From positions 1 to 64,000 of the forward strand of contig NW_026729142.1 of NCBI RefSeq assembly GCF_030272615.1: a stretch of DNA of 64,000 bases, read 5' to 3'. How positions within the stretch are numbered: position 1 is the stretch's first letter; each line of letters starts with the position of its first letter. The translations under genes and the position numbers were made by a program. The DNA is from Cryptomeria japonica. Lineage: Eukaryota > Streptophyta > Pinopsida > Cupressales > Cupressaceae. The notes under the pieces were generated by a model. That model was not told where the DNA came from. It made no database searches and saw only the letters and a program-made list of their open reading frames with translations. Shown piece after piece: positions 36,399 through 47,597 of this stretch.

Positions 36399-37624
36399 TA
36401 ACATCGATTTTGATGCTCCAAAATTGATGCTTTTGAGACACAATTTATAACACAGGGTTCTAAGAGCACAATGTGAATCAAAATTGAATTTTGATGCTAT
36501 TGGCTCTAGAATCGAGGCTTGGATCTTGAAACCTTGTTTTGCCTCAAAACCCTGATTTTCATGCTCCGAAAATGGGGCTTTCGAGGCACAAGCTTTGAAA
36601 TGAGGTTCTAAGAACACGATGTCCGTGAAAATCAAATTTTGATGCTATTGACTCTAGAATCAGGACTTGCATCTTGAAACTTTATTGTGCCTCCAAACAT
36701 GGATTTTGATGCTCCAAATGAGCTTATAAGAGAATGATGTGCGTCAAAACGGAATTTTGATGCTTTAGGCTCCGGAATAGGGACTTGCTTCTTATAACCT
36801 TTTTGTGCCTCAAAACATTGATTTTGATGTTCGCCAAAATTAGGGCTTTCAATGCACAAGCTCTGAAATGAGTAAGACCACAATGTACATCAAAATTGCA
36901 TTTTGATGCTACTGACTTTGGAATTGGGACTTGTGTCTTGAAACCTTGTTGTGCCTCTGAACATCGATTTTGATGCTCCAAAACCAGGGTTTTTTGAGGC
37001 ACAATTTCTAAAATAGGGTTCTAAGAGCACAATGTGCATCAAAATTGAATTTTGATGCTACTAGCTCTAGAATCGGGGCTTGCATCTTGAAACCTTGTTG
37101 TGCCTCCGAACATTGATTTCGATGTTTCAAAATCAGGGCTTTCGAGGCACAAGCTCCGGAAACGAGGCTCTAAGAGCACCATGTGCATCAAAATCACATT
37201 TTGATGCTACCGGCTATCGCGACTTGCGTCTTGCAACCTTGTGCCTCCAAATACCAATTTTGATGCTCTCAAACCGGGGCTTTTGAGGGACAAGCTTCTA
37301 AATAAGGTTCTAAGAGAACAATGTGCTTCAAAATCGCATTTTGACACTACCGGCTTTGGGATCGGGACTTGCATCTCCAAACCTTGTTGTGCCTCCAAAC
37401 ACCAATTTTTATATTGCGACACTAAGGCATTCGAGGTGCAAGCTTCGAAACAAGGTTCTAAGAGAACTATGTGCATCAAAATCAAATTTTGACACTACAA
37501 GCTCCGAAATGAGGTTCTAAGAGCACGATGTACTTCAAAATTGCATTTTGATGCTACCGACTCTGGAATTGGGACTTGTGTCTTGAAACCTTGTTGTGCC
37601 TCCAAACACTAAATTTTACCCTCC
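36386..37624 (-). repeat. Inverted satellite block; arm 2 of the 1.2-kb inverted duplication
   Basis: Satellite reading on the minus strand. On that strand it is C-like, I, H, J, F/G, C/D, E and F/G monomers matching 22605-23830 in order and in private variants. The right end loses similarity at TTTACCCTCC near 37618, and + sequence resumes at GCCCCGATTC (37625). A small deletion follows immediately (near 37650, part of the dyad missing), so this breakpoint also looks untidy. Confidence 0.92.
37100..37465 (-). repeat. I-H-J variant monomer cassette, copy 7 (inverted)
   Basis: The reverse complement of the I-H-J series contains the same truncated H (CCGGCTATCGCGACTTGCG near 37201) and TATTGCGACACTAAGG near 37422 as copy 5. 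It lies wholly inside the inverted duplication. Confidence 0.82.
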
Positions 37625-39139
37625 GCCCCGATTCTAGAGCGAGTTGCATCAAAACTGAAGCAACTTAGAACCCTGTTTTAGAAATTATGCCTCAAAAGCC
37701 CCAGTTTTGGAGCATCAAAATCGATGTTTGGAGGCACAACAAGGTTTCAAGATGCAAGTCCTGATTCTGGAGCTGGTAGTGTCAAAATTTGATTTTGACG
37801 CACATCATGCTCTTAGAACCTTGTTTTGGAGCATATCCCTCAAAATCTTCGGTTTTGAAACATAGAAATTGGTGTCTGGAGGCAGAACAAGCTTTCAAGA
37901 CACAAGTCCCTATTTCGGAGCATTTAGTTTCAAAACATGATTTTGAGGCACATCATGGTCTTAGAACCTCATTTCGGAGCATGTGGCTCAAAAGCTCCAG
38001 TTTGAAAACATCAAAATGAATGTTTAAAGGCACAGCGAGGTTTGAATGTTCAAATTCTCAAGCTGATAGCATCAAAATACTATTTTGACAAATAGGGTGT
38101 TCTTAGAACCTGATTTTAGAGGTTGTGCCTCAAAATCCTCATTTTTGGAGAATAAAAATTAGTGTTTGGAGGCACAACAAATTTTCAAGGCACATGTCCC
38201 AAATCCAGAGTCGGTAGCGTCAAAACACAATTTTGATGTACATCGTGCTCTTAGAACCTCATTACGGAGCTTGTGCCTTGAAAGCCTTGATTTTGGAACA
38301 TCAAAATCAGCATTTGGAGGCCCAACAAGGTTTAAAGAAGCAAGTCCCTATTCCGGAGTGTGTAGCGTCCAAAGACCCAATTTTGGAGCATCAAAATCAT
38401 TTTTTGGAGGCACAACAAGGTTTCAAGATGCAAGTCCCGATTGTAGAGTCAATAGCGTCAAAATTTGATTTTGGCGCACATCGTGCTCTTAGAACCTCAT
38501 TTCGAAGCTTGTGCCTTGAAATCCCCAGTTTTGGAGTATCAAAATCAGTGTTTTGACGCACAACAAGGTTTCAAGATTCAAGCCCCGATTCTAGAGCTTG
38601 CAGCATCAAAATTCAATTTTGATGCACATTGTGCTCTAATAACCCTGTTTTAGAAATTGTGCCTCAAAAGCCCCAGTTTTGGAGCATCAACATCGATGTT
38701 TGGAGGCACAAAAAGGTTTCAAGATGCAAGTGTTGATTCTAGAGCCGGTAGCGTCAAAATTTGATTTTGACGCACATCATGGTCTTAGAACACAAGTCGC
38801 GATTCTCAAAATGATAGCGTGAAAACACAATTTTGACAAACATGGTGTTCTTAGAACCTCATTTCGGAGGTTGTGCCTCAAAAGCCTCATTTTTGGAGCA
38901 TAAAAATTAGTGTTTGGAGGCACAACAAGGTTTCAAGACACAAGTCCCAATTCTAGAGTCGGTAGCATCAAAACACAATTTTGATGTACATTGTGCTCTT
39001 AGAACCTCATTTTGGAGCTTGTGTCTTGGAAGCCCTGATTTTGGAACATCAAAATTATTGTTTGGAGGCACAACAAGGTTTCAAGATGCAAGTCCCCATT
39101 CTGGTGCCGGTAGCATCAAAATTCAATTTTGAGTCACAT

Positions 39140-39405
39140 CGTTCTCTTAGAACCTTCTTTCAAAGCTTGCACCTCAAACGCCTCGGTTTCAGAATATCAA
39201 AATTGGTGTTTGGAGGCACAAGAAGGTTTCAAGATGCAAGTCCCAATTCCATAGCCGGTAGTGTCAAAATGTGATTTTGAAGCACATCGTGCTCTAAGAA
39301 CCTTATTTAGGAGCTTGTCCCTAGAAAGCCCCGGTTTTCAAGCACCAAAATTGGTATTTGGAGGCACAAGGTTGCAAGACACAAGTCGCTATTTCAGAGC
39401 TGGTA
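39140..39405 (+). repeat. I-H-J variant monomer cassette, copy 8 (J lost)
   Basis: I (AAGCTTGCACCTCAAACGCC near 39165, followed by AGAATATCAAAATTGG) and H (GAGCTTGTCCCTAGAAAGCC near 39312, GGCACAAGGTTGCAAG near 39363) are intact. After H the sequence jumps into an A monomer near 39416, deleting J. The I variant with GAATATC is shared with copies 9 and 10. Confidence 0.78.
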
Positions 39406-39975
39406 GCATCAAAACGTGCTCTTAGAACCTTGTTTTGGAGCTTATGCCTCAAAATCTTCAGTTTTGAAGCATCAAAATTGGTGTTTGGAGGCACAACAAG
39501 CTTTCAAGATGCAAGTCCCTATTCCAGAGCCTATAGTGTGAAAAAATAATTTTGATGCACATCGTGCTCTTAGAACCTCATTTCGGAGCGTGTGACTCGA
39601 AAGCTGCAGTTTCAAAACATCAAAATAAATGTTTAAAGGAACAACAAGGTTTCAAGACAAAAATCCCGATTCTCAAGCTGATAGCGTCAAAACACCATTT
39701 TGACAAACATCGTGTTCTTAGAACCCCATTTCAGAGGTTGTGCCTCAAAAGCCTCCCTTTTTGGAACATAAAAATTAGTGTTTGGAGGCACAACAATGTT
39801 TCAAGTTACAAGTCCCAATTCTAGAGTCGCTATCGTCAAAACGCAATTTTAATGTACATCATGCTCTTAGAACCTCATTTCAGAGCTTGTGCCTTGAAAG
39901 CTCTGATTTTGAGGCACAACAAGGTTTCAATGATGTAAGTCCTGATTCTAGAGTCAATAGCATCAAAATCTGATT

Positions 39976-40306
39976 TTGGCGCACATCGTGCTCTTAGAAC
40001 CTCATTTCAAAGCTTGTGCCTCGAAAGCCCCAGTTTGGGAGCATCAAAATCATTGTTTTGAGGCACAACAAGGTTTCAAGATGCAAGCCCTGATTCTAGA
40101 GCCAGTATCATCAAAATTCAATTTTGATGCACATTGTGCTCTTAGAACCCTATTTTAGAAATTGTGCCTCAAAAGCCCCAATTTTGGAGCATCAAAATCA
40201 TTGTTTTGAGGCACAACAAGGTTTCAAGATGCAAGCCTTGATTGTAGAGCCAGTATCATCAAAATTCAATTTTGATGCACATTGTGCTCTTAGAACCCTA
40301 TTTTAG
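39976..40306 (+). repeat. Recent duplication of one 148-bp unit
   Basis: Two successive units at 148-bp spacing share rare forms (CAAAATCATTGTTTTGAGG; CCAGTATCATCAAAATTC; AACCCTATTTTAGAAATTG) and are almost identical. The homologous segment near 17240-17400 has a single copy. This is a clear case of one-monomer unequal exchange after the larger segment duplication. Confidence 0.85.
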
Positions 40307-43300
40307 AAATTGTGCCCCAAAAGCCCCAGTTTTGGAGCATCAAAATTGATGTTAGGAGGCACAACAAGTTTTCAAGATGCAAGTCCCGATTCTAGAGTCA
40401 ATAGCATCAAAATCTGATTTTGGTGCACATCGTGCTCTTAGAACCTCATTTCGAAGCTTGTACCTTGAAAGCCCCAGTTTCAAAGCATCAAAATTAGTGT
40501 TTTGAGGCACAACAAGGTTTCAAGATGCAAGCCCCGATTCCAAAACCAGTAGCATCAAAATTCAATTTTGATGCACATTGTGCTCTTAGACCCCTATTTT
40601 AGAAGTTCTGCCTCAAAAGCCCGAGTTTTGGAGGATTAAAATCGATGTTTGGTGGCACAACAAGGTTTAAAGATGCAAGTCCTACTTCTGGAGCCGGTAG
40701 CGTCAAATTTTGATTTTGACGCACAGTGTTGTTTTAGAACCTTGTTTTGGAGCTTATGCCTCAAAATCTTTGGTTTCGAAGCATCAAAATTGGTGTTTGG
40801 AGGCACAAGAAGGTTTCAAGACGCAAGTCCCTATTCCAGAGCCTGTAGTGTCAAAACATGATTTTGATGCACATCATGCTCTTAGAACCTCATTTCGCAG
40901 TGTGTCGCTCAAAAGCTCCAGTTTCAAAACATCAAAATCAATGTTTAAAGGCACAACAAGGTTTCAAGACACAAGTCTCGATTATCAAGCTGATAGCATC
41001 AAAACACGATTTTGACAAACATGGTGTTCTTAGAACCTTATTTTGGAGGTTGTCCCTCAAAAGCCTCATTTTTGGAGCATAAAAATTAGTGTTTGGAGGC
41101 ACGACAAGGTTTCAGGACACAAGTCCCAATTCCATAGTCGGTAGCGTCAAAATTCAATTTTGATGTACATCATGCTCTTAGAACGTCATTTTAGATCTTG
41201 TGCCTTGAAATCCCCGATTGTAGAGCCAGTAGCATCAAAATTCAATTTTGATTCACATTGTGCTCTTAGAACCCTATTTTAGAAATTGTGCCTCAAAAGC
41301 CCCAATTTTGGAGTATCAAAATCAATGTTTGGAGGCACAACAAGGTTTCAAGACACAAGTCCCAATTCCAGAGTCGGTAGCGTCAAAACACAGTTTTGAT
41401 GTACATCGTGTTCTTAAAACCTCATTTCAGAGCTTGTGCCTTGAAAGCCCTGATTTTGGAACATCAAAATCAATGTTTTGAGACACAACAAGGTTTCAAG
41501 AAGCAAGTCCCAACTCCAAAGCCTAATGTGTCAAAAATCCATTTTGACGCACATCATTCTCTTAGAAGATCATTTCGGAGCTTCTGCTTCGAAAGACGCA
41601 GTTTTGGAGCATCAAAATCATTTTTTTGAGGCACAACAAGGTTTCAAGATGCAAGACCCGATTGTAGAGCCAGTAGCATCCAAGTTCAATTTTGATGCAC
41701 ATTGTGCTCTTAGAACCCTGTTTTAGAAATTGTGCCTCAAAAGCCCCAGTTGTCGAGCATCAAAATCGATGTTTGGAGGCACAACAAGGTTTAAAGATGC
41801 AAGTCCTAATTGTGGAGCCGGTAGCGTCAAAGTTTGGTTTTGATGCACATCGTACTCTTAAAACCTTGTTTTGGAGCTCATGCCTCAAAATCTTCGGTTT
41901 CGAAGCATCAAAATTGGTGTTTTAAGGCACAACAAGCTTTCAAGAGGCAAGTCCCTATTCCGCAGCCTTTAGTGTCAAAACGTGATTTTGATGCACATCG
42001 TGCTCTTAGAACCTCGTTTCCGAGCGTGTGGATCAAAAGCTCCAGTTTCAAAACATCAAAATCAATGTTTAAAGGCACAACAAGGTTTCAAGATGGAAGT
42101 CCTGATTTTGGAGCCGGGTAGCGTCAACATTTGATTTTGATGCACATTGTGCTCTTAGAACCTTGGGTTTTGAAGCATCAAAATTGGTGTTTGGAGGCAC
42201 AACAAGCTTTCAAGACGCAAGTCCCTATTCCGGAGCATTTAGTGTCAAAACATGATTTTGATGCACATTGTGCTAAACCTCGTTTGAGAGAGTGTGGCTC
42301 GAAAGCTCTAGTTTCAAAACATCAAAATCAATGTTTAAAGGCACAACAAGGTTTCACGACACAAGTCCCGATTCTCAAGCTAATAGCGTCAAAATAATAT
42401 TTTGACAAACATGGTGTTCTTGGAAGCTCATTTCGGAGGTTGCGCCTCAAAAGCCTCATTTTGGAGCATACAAATTAGTGCTTGTGCCTTGAAAGCCTTG
42501 ATTTTGGCACATCAAAATCAATGTTTTGGCAAGTCCCTATTCCAGAGCTTGTAGCATCAAAATTTCATTTTTACGCACATCATTCTCTTAGAAGCTCATT
42601 CCGGAGCTTGTGCTTGGAAAGACCCAGATTTGGAGCGTCAAAATCAATGTTTCGAGGCACAACCACGTTTCAAAATCTGATTTTGGCGCACATCATGCTC
42701 TTAGAACCTCATTTCGAAGCTTGTACCTTAAAAGCCCCGGTTTCAGAGCATCAAAATCAGAGTTGTGCGGCACAACAAGGTTTCAAGATGCAAGCCTCGA
42801 TTCTAGAGCCAATCGCATCAAAATTCAATTTTTATGCACATTGTGCTCTTAGAACCCTGGTTTAGAAATTGGGCTTCAAAAGCGCCACTTTTGGAGCGTC
42901 AAAATTGATATTTGGAGGCTAAACAAGGTTTCAAGATGCAAGTCCTGATTCAGGAGCCGGTAGCATCAAATTTTGATTTTGACGCACATCGTGCTCTTGC
43001 AACCTTGTTTTGGTGCTTATGCCTCAAAATATTTGGTTTCGAAGCATCAAAATTGGTGTTTGGAGGCACAACAAGCTTTCAAGATGCAAGTCCCTATTCG
43101 TGTCAAAACATGATTTTGACTCACATCATGCTCCTAGAACCTCGTTTCAGAGCATGTGGCTCCAAAGCTCCAGCTTCAAAACATCAAAATCAATGCTTAA
43201 AACAACAAGGTTTAATGACACAAGTCTTGATTCTCAAGCTGATAGCATTAAAACACTATTTTGACAAACGTGGTGTTCTTAGAACCTTCCGGAGGTTGTG

Positions 43301-45765
43301 CCTCAAAAGCCTCATTTTTGGAGCATAAAAATTAGTGTTTGGAGGCACAACAAGGTTTCAAGAAACAAGTCCCAATTCAAAGTCGGTAGCGTCAAAACGT
43401 AATTTTTGGAGTTTCAAAATCAGTGTATTGAGGCACAACAAGGTTTCAAGATGCAAGCCCCGATTCTAGAGCCAGTAGCATCAAAATTGAATTTTGATGC
43501 ATATTGTGCTCTTAGAACCCTATTTTAGATATTTTGCCTCGAAAGCCCTAGTTTTGGAGCATCAAAATCGATGTTCGGAGGAACAACAAGGTTTCAAGAT
43601 GCAAGTCCTGATTCTTGAGTCGGTAGCGTCAAAATTTGATTTTGACACACATCGTGCTCTTAGAACCTTGTTTTGGAGCTTATGCCTCAAAATCATCGGT
43701 TTCGAAGCATCAAAATTGTTTTTTGGAGGCACAACAAGCTTTCAAGATGCAAGTCCCTATTCCGGAGGCCGTAGTGGCAAAACATGATTTTGATGCACAT
43801 TGTGCTCTTAGAACCTCATTTCAGAGCGTGTCGCCTGAAAGCTCCAGTTTTAAAACATCAAAATCAATGTTTAAAGGCACAACAAGGTTTCAAGACACAA
43901 GTCCCGATTCTCAAGCTGATAGTGTCAAAACACGATTTTGACAAACATGGTGTTCTTAGAAACTCATTTCGGAGGTTGTGCCTCAAAAGCCTCATTTTTG
44001 GAGCATAAAAATTAATGTTTGGAGGCACAAGAAGGTTTCAAGACACAAGCCTCAATTCCAGAGTCGGTAGCATCAAAATGCAATTTTGATGTACATCGTG
44101 CTCTTAGAACCTCATTTCGGAGCTTGCTCCTTGAAAACTCTTATTTGGGAACATCAAAATCAGTGTTTGGAGGCACAACAAGGTTTCAAGATGCAAGCCC
44201 TGATTTTAGAGCCAGTAGCATCAAAATTCAATTTTGATGAACATTGTGCTCTTAGAACCCTATTTTAGAAATTGTGCCTCAAAATCCCTAGTTTTGGAGC
44301 ATCAAAATCGATGTTTGGAGGCACAACAAGGTCTCAAGATGTAAGTCCTGATTCTGGAGCGGGTAGCGTCAAAATTTTATTTTGATACACGTAGTGCTCT
44401 TAGAACCTTGTTTTGGAGCTTATGCGTCAAAATCATTGGTTTCGAAGCATCAAAATTGGTGTTTGGAGGCAAAACAAGCTTTCAAGACGCAAGTCCCTAT
44501 TCTAGAGCCTGTAATGTCAAAATGTTATTTTGATGCACGTCATGCTCTTAGAACCTCATTTCGGAGTGTGTGTCTCGAAAGCTCCAGTTTCAAAACATCA
44601 AAATCAATGTTTAAAGGCACAACAAGCTTTCAAGACACAAGTCGCGATTCTCAAGCTAATAGCTTCAAAACACGATTTTGACAAACATGGTGTTCTTAGA
44701 ATCTCATTTTGGAGGTTGTGCCTCAAAATCTTCATTTTTCGAGGTTATGCCTCGAAAGACCCAGTTTTGGAGCTTCAAAATCAATGTTTGGAGGCACAAC
44801 AAGGTTTGAACATGCAAGTTTGATTTTGACGCACATCGTGCTCTTAGAACCTATTTTTGGAGCTTATGCCTCAAAATCTTTGGTTTCAAAGCATCAAAAT
44901 TGGTGTTTGGAGGCAGAACAAGCTTTCAAGACATAAGTCACTATTACGGAGCCTGTAGTTTCAAAACATGATTTTGATGCACATCGTGCTCTTAGAACCT
45001 CATTTCGGAGCATGTGGCTCGAAAGCTCCAGTTTGAAAATGTCAAAATCAATGTTTAAAGGCACAACAAGGTTTCAAGACACAAGTCCCGATTCTGAAGC
45101 TGATAACGTCAAAACAAGATTTTGACAAACATTTTGTTCTTAGAACCTCATTTCCAAGGTTGTGCATCAAAATCCTCATTTTTGGAGCATAAAAATTAAT
45201 GTTTGGAGGCACAACAAGGTTTCAAGATACAAGTCCCAATTCCAGAGTCAATAGTATCAAAATGCAATTTTGGTGTACATCAAAATCAATGCTTGGAGGC
45301 ACAACAAGGTTTCAACATGTAATTTTGGCGCACATCGTGCTCTTAAAACCTTATTTTGAAGCTTGTGCCTCGAAAGCCCCAGTTTCAGAGCATCAAAATC
45401 GATGTTTTGAGGCACAACAAGGTTACAAGATGCAAGCTCGGATTCTAGAGCCAATAGCATCAAAATTCAATTTTGATGCACATTGTGCTCTTAGAACACT
45501 TTTATAGAAATTGTGCCTCAAAAGCCCCAGTTTTGGAGCATCAAAATCGATGTTTGGAGGCACAACAAGGTTTCAAGATGCAAGTCCTGATTCCAAAGCC
45601 GGTAGCGTCAAAGTTTGATTTTGACGGGTTTTGGAGCTTATGCCTCAAAATCTTTGGTTTCGAAGCATCAAAATTGGTGTTTGCAGGCAGAACAAGCTTT
45701 CAAGACGCAAGTCCCTATTCCGGAGCCTGGAGTGTCAAAACATTATTTTGATGCACATCGTGCTC

Positions 45766-45913
45766 TTAGAACCTCATTTCAGAGCATGTGGCTCGAAAGC
45801 TCCAGTTTGAAAACATCAAAATAAATGTTTAAAGGCACAACAAGGTTTCAAGGCATAAGTCCCAATTCTCAAGTTAATAGCGTCAAAACATGATTTTCAC
45901 AAACATGGTGTTT
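45766..45913 (+). repeat. Reference monomer type B
   Basis: Marks of type B: AGCATGTGGCTCGAAAGC, AAACATCAAAATAAATG, GTTTAAAGGCACAAC (TTTAAAGG replaces TTTGGAGG), ATTCTCAAG, and a dyad ending in GATTTTCACAAACATGG. B is the only type with TTTAAAGG and with TTGACAAACATGGTG as its exit sequence. Confidence 0.88.
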
Positions 45914-46061
45914 TTAGATCCTCATTTTCGAGGTTGTACCTCAAAATCCTCATTTTTGGAGCATAAAAATTAGTGTTTGGAGGCACAACAATGTTTCAAG
46001 ACACAAGTCCGAATTCTAGAGTCCGTAGCATCAAATCGCAATTTTGATGTACATCGTGCTC
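45914..46061 (+). repeat. Reference monomer type C
   Basis: Marks of type C: GAGGTTGTGCCTC (here GAGGTTGTACCTC), CCTCATTTTTGGAGCATAAA, AATTAGTGTTTGG, AAGACACAAGTCC, GAGTCSGTAGC and the exit GATGTACATCGTG. The GCATAAAAATTAG change makes C the easiest type to find by eye. Confidence 0.88.
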
Positions 46062-46209
46062 TTATAACCTCATTTCAGAGCTTGTGCCTTGAAAGCCCTT
46101 ATTTGGGAACATGAAAATTAGTGTTTGGAGGCACAAAAAGGTTTAAATTATCAAGTCCCTATTCTAGAGCCTGTAGCTTCAAAATTCCATTTTGACACAC
46201 ATCATTCTC
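46062..46209 (+). repeat. Reference monomer type D
   Basis: Marks of type D: GAGCTTGTGCCTTGAAAGCC, TTTGGGAACATGAAAATTAG, CAAGTCCCTATTC, GAGCCTGTAGC, and CAAAATTCCATTTTGACAC with the exit ACATCATTCTC. Usual D copies read AAGAAGCAAGTCC. This copy has a small change at that point. Confidence 0.86.
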
Positions 46210-46357
46210 TTAGAAGCTCATTTCGGAGCTTGTGCCTCAAAAGACCTAGTTTTCGAGCATCAAAATCAATGTTTGGAGGCACAACAAGGTTTCAAGATTG
46301 AAGTCCCGATTCTAGAGTCAATAGCGGCAAAATCTGATTTTGGCGTACAACGTGCTC
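46210..46357 (+). repeat. Reference monomer type E
   Basis: Marks of type E: TTAGAAGCTCATTTCGGAGC, AAAGACCTAGTTTTCGAGC (normally AAAGACCCAGTTTTGGAGC), GAGTCAATAGCG and an exit with GATTTTGGCG. The TTAGAAGCTC start is unique to E. Confidence 0.88.
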
Positions 46358-46505
46358 TTAGAACCTCATTTCAAAGCTTGTGCCTCAAAAGCCCCAGTTT
46401 CAGAGCATCAAAATTAGTGTTTTTTGGCACAACAACGTTTCAAGATGCAAGCCCCAATTCTAGAGCCAGTAGCATCAAAATTCAATTTTGATTCACATTG
46501 TGCTC
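46358..46505 (+). repeat. Reference monomer type F
   Basis: Marks of type F: AAGCCCCAGTTTCAGAGC, a GTGTTTTTTGGCACAAC or GTGTTTTGAGGCACAAC box, GATGCAAGCCCC, and GAGCCAGTAGCATC. F carries the strongest dyad of the set. The LTR-like insertion at 30311 interrupts an F monomer. Confidence 0.88.
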
Positions 46506-46653
46506 TTAGAACCCTGTTTTAGAAATTGTGCCTCAAAAGCCCCAGTTTTGGAGCATCAAAATCGATGTTTGGAGGCACAACAAGGTTTCAAGATGCAAGT
46601 CCCGATTCTAGAGCCGGTAGTGTCAAAATTTGATTTTGACACACATCGTGCTC
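46506..46653 (+). repeat. Reference monomer type G
   Basis: Marks of type G: TTAGAACCCTGTTTTAGAAA, TTGTGCCTCAAAAGCCCC, CATCAAAATCGATGTTTGG and GAGCCGGTAGTGTC. The TTTTAGAAATTGTG core and the ATCGATG hexamer region distinguish it. Confidence 0.88.
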
Positions 46654-46801
46654 TTAGAACCTTGTTTTGGAGCTTATGCCTCAAAATCTTTGGTTTCGAA
46701 GCATCAAAATTGGTCTTTGGAGGCACAACAAGCATTCAAGATGGAAGTCCCTATTTCGGAGCTTGTAGTGTCCAAACCTGATTTTGATGCGCATCGTGCT
46801 G
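46654..46801 (+). repeat. Reference monomer type A
   Basis: Marks of type A: AACCTTGTTTTGGAGCTTATG, then CCTCAAAATCTTTGGTTTCG, CAAAATTGGT, an ACAAGCATTC form of the usual ACAAGCTTTC, and TGTAGTGTCC. A precedes B almost everywhere in the window. Confidence 0.88.
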
Positions 46802-47433
46802 TTAGAACCTCGTTTTGCAGCGTGTGGCTCGAAAGCTCCAGTTTCAAAACATCAAAATCAATGTTTAAAGGCACAACAAGGTTTCAAGATACAAGTCTTG
46901 ATTCTCAAGCTGATAGCATCAAAACACAATTTTGACAAATATAGTGTTCTTAAAACCTTATTTCGAAGGTTGTGCCTCAAAAGCATCGTTTTTGGAGCAT
47001 AAAAATTAGTGTTTGGAGGCACAACAAAGTTTCAAGACACAAGTCCCAATTCCAAAGTTGGTAACATCAAAACATAATTTTGATGTACATAGTGCTCTTA
47101 GAACCTCATTTCGGAGCTTGTGCCTTGAAAGCCCTATTTTGGAACATCAAAATCAGTGTTTGGAAGCACAACACGGTTTCAACAAGCAAGTCTCTATTCC
47201 AGAGCTTGTAGGGTCAAAATTTGATTTTCACGCACATCATTCTCTTAGAAGCTCATTTCAAAGCTTCTGCCTCGAAATCAAAATCAATGTTTGGAGGCAC
47301 AAAAAGGTTTCCGCAAGTCCTGATTTTTGAGTCAAAAGCATGAAAATTTGATTTTGGCGCACATCTTGCTCTTAGAACCTCATTTCGAAGCTTGTGTCTT
47401 GAAAGCCCCAGTTTTGGAGCATCAAATTCAGTG

Positions 47434-47597
47434 GCCCACCTTGGTGTGCTCCGAGGTGCCCACCACGGTGCGCAACGCTGGTGCGAACTCGGGAGCGCTT
47501 TGATGTGTGCTCCAAGGTGCGGCATGCACGAAGTCGGAGCCCAGTTTGCCCAGGGTGCGCACCTCACGTGCACATTTGCCAGGGTGGGCACCTTAGT
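47434..47597. other. GC-rich non-satellite insert at an orientation switch
   Basis: About 164 bp without satellite similarity and clearly GC-rich beside its AT-rich surroundings. To its left the satellite reads +, to its right it reads -. Internal structure: TGTGCTCCRAGGTGC at 47445 and 47506 (offset 61), CAGGGTGSGCACCT at 47551 and 47580 (offset 29), an 11-bp inverted pair AGGTGCCCACC (47454-47464) and GGTGGGCACCT (47583-47593), and near-terminal inverted 10-mers CCCACCTTGG (47435) and CCAGGGTGGG (47579; 9 of 10 paired). It could be a small fold-back element, a piece of another GC-rich tandem repeat, or filler captured during break repair. I do not recognise it. Confidence 0.75.

Larger units (their letters stand above)
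45766..46801 (+). repeat. Complete 1,036-bp higher-order unit (B-C-D-E-F-G-A)
   Basis: Seven consecutive 148-bp monomers of seven different types total exactly 1,036 bp. The same landmark in A (TGCCTCAAAATC) recurs at 45641 and 46677, 1,036 bp apart. The next monomers (B at 46802, C at 46950, D at 47098) begin a second unit in the same order. This is the reference copy. Most other units in the window have lost or merged one or more monomers, giving spacings such as 740 bp (4020 to 4760) or about 888 bp (7600 to 8487). Confidence 0.92.
37625..47433 (+). repeat. Satellite array, block 3 (+ orientation)
   Basis: This block contains the most regular part of the window: monomer starts at 45766, 45914, 46062, 46210, 46358, 46506, 46654, 46802, 46950 and 47098 are each exactly 148 bp apart. 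It also holds a recent single-monomer duplication (39976-40306) and the partner of the 16.6-22.2 kb segment. The block ends in the middle of an F monomer at CAGTG (47433), where the GC-rich insert begins. Confidence 0.97.
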
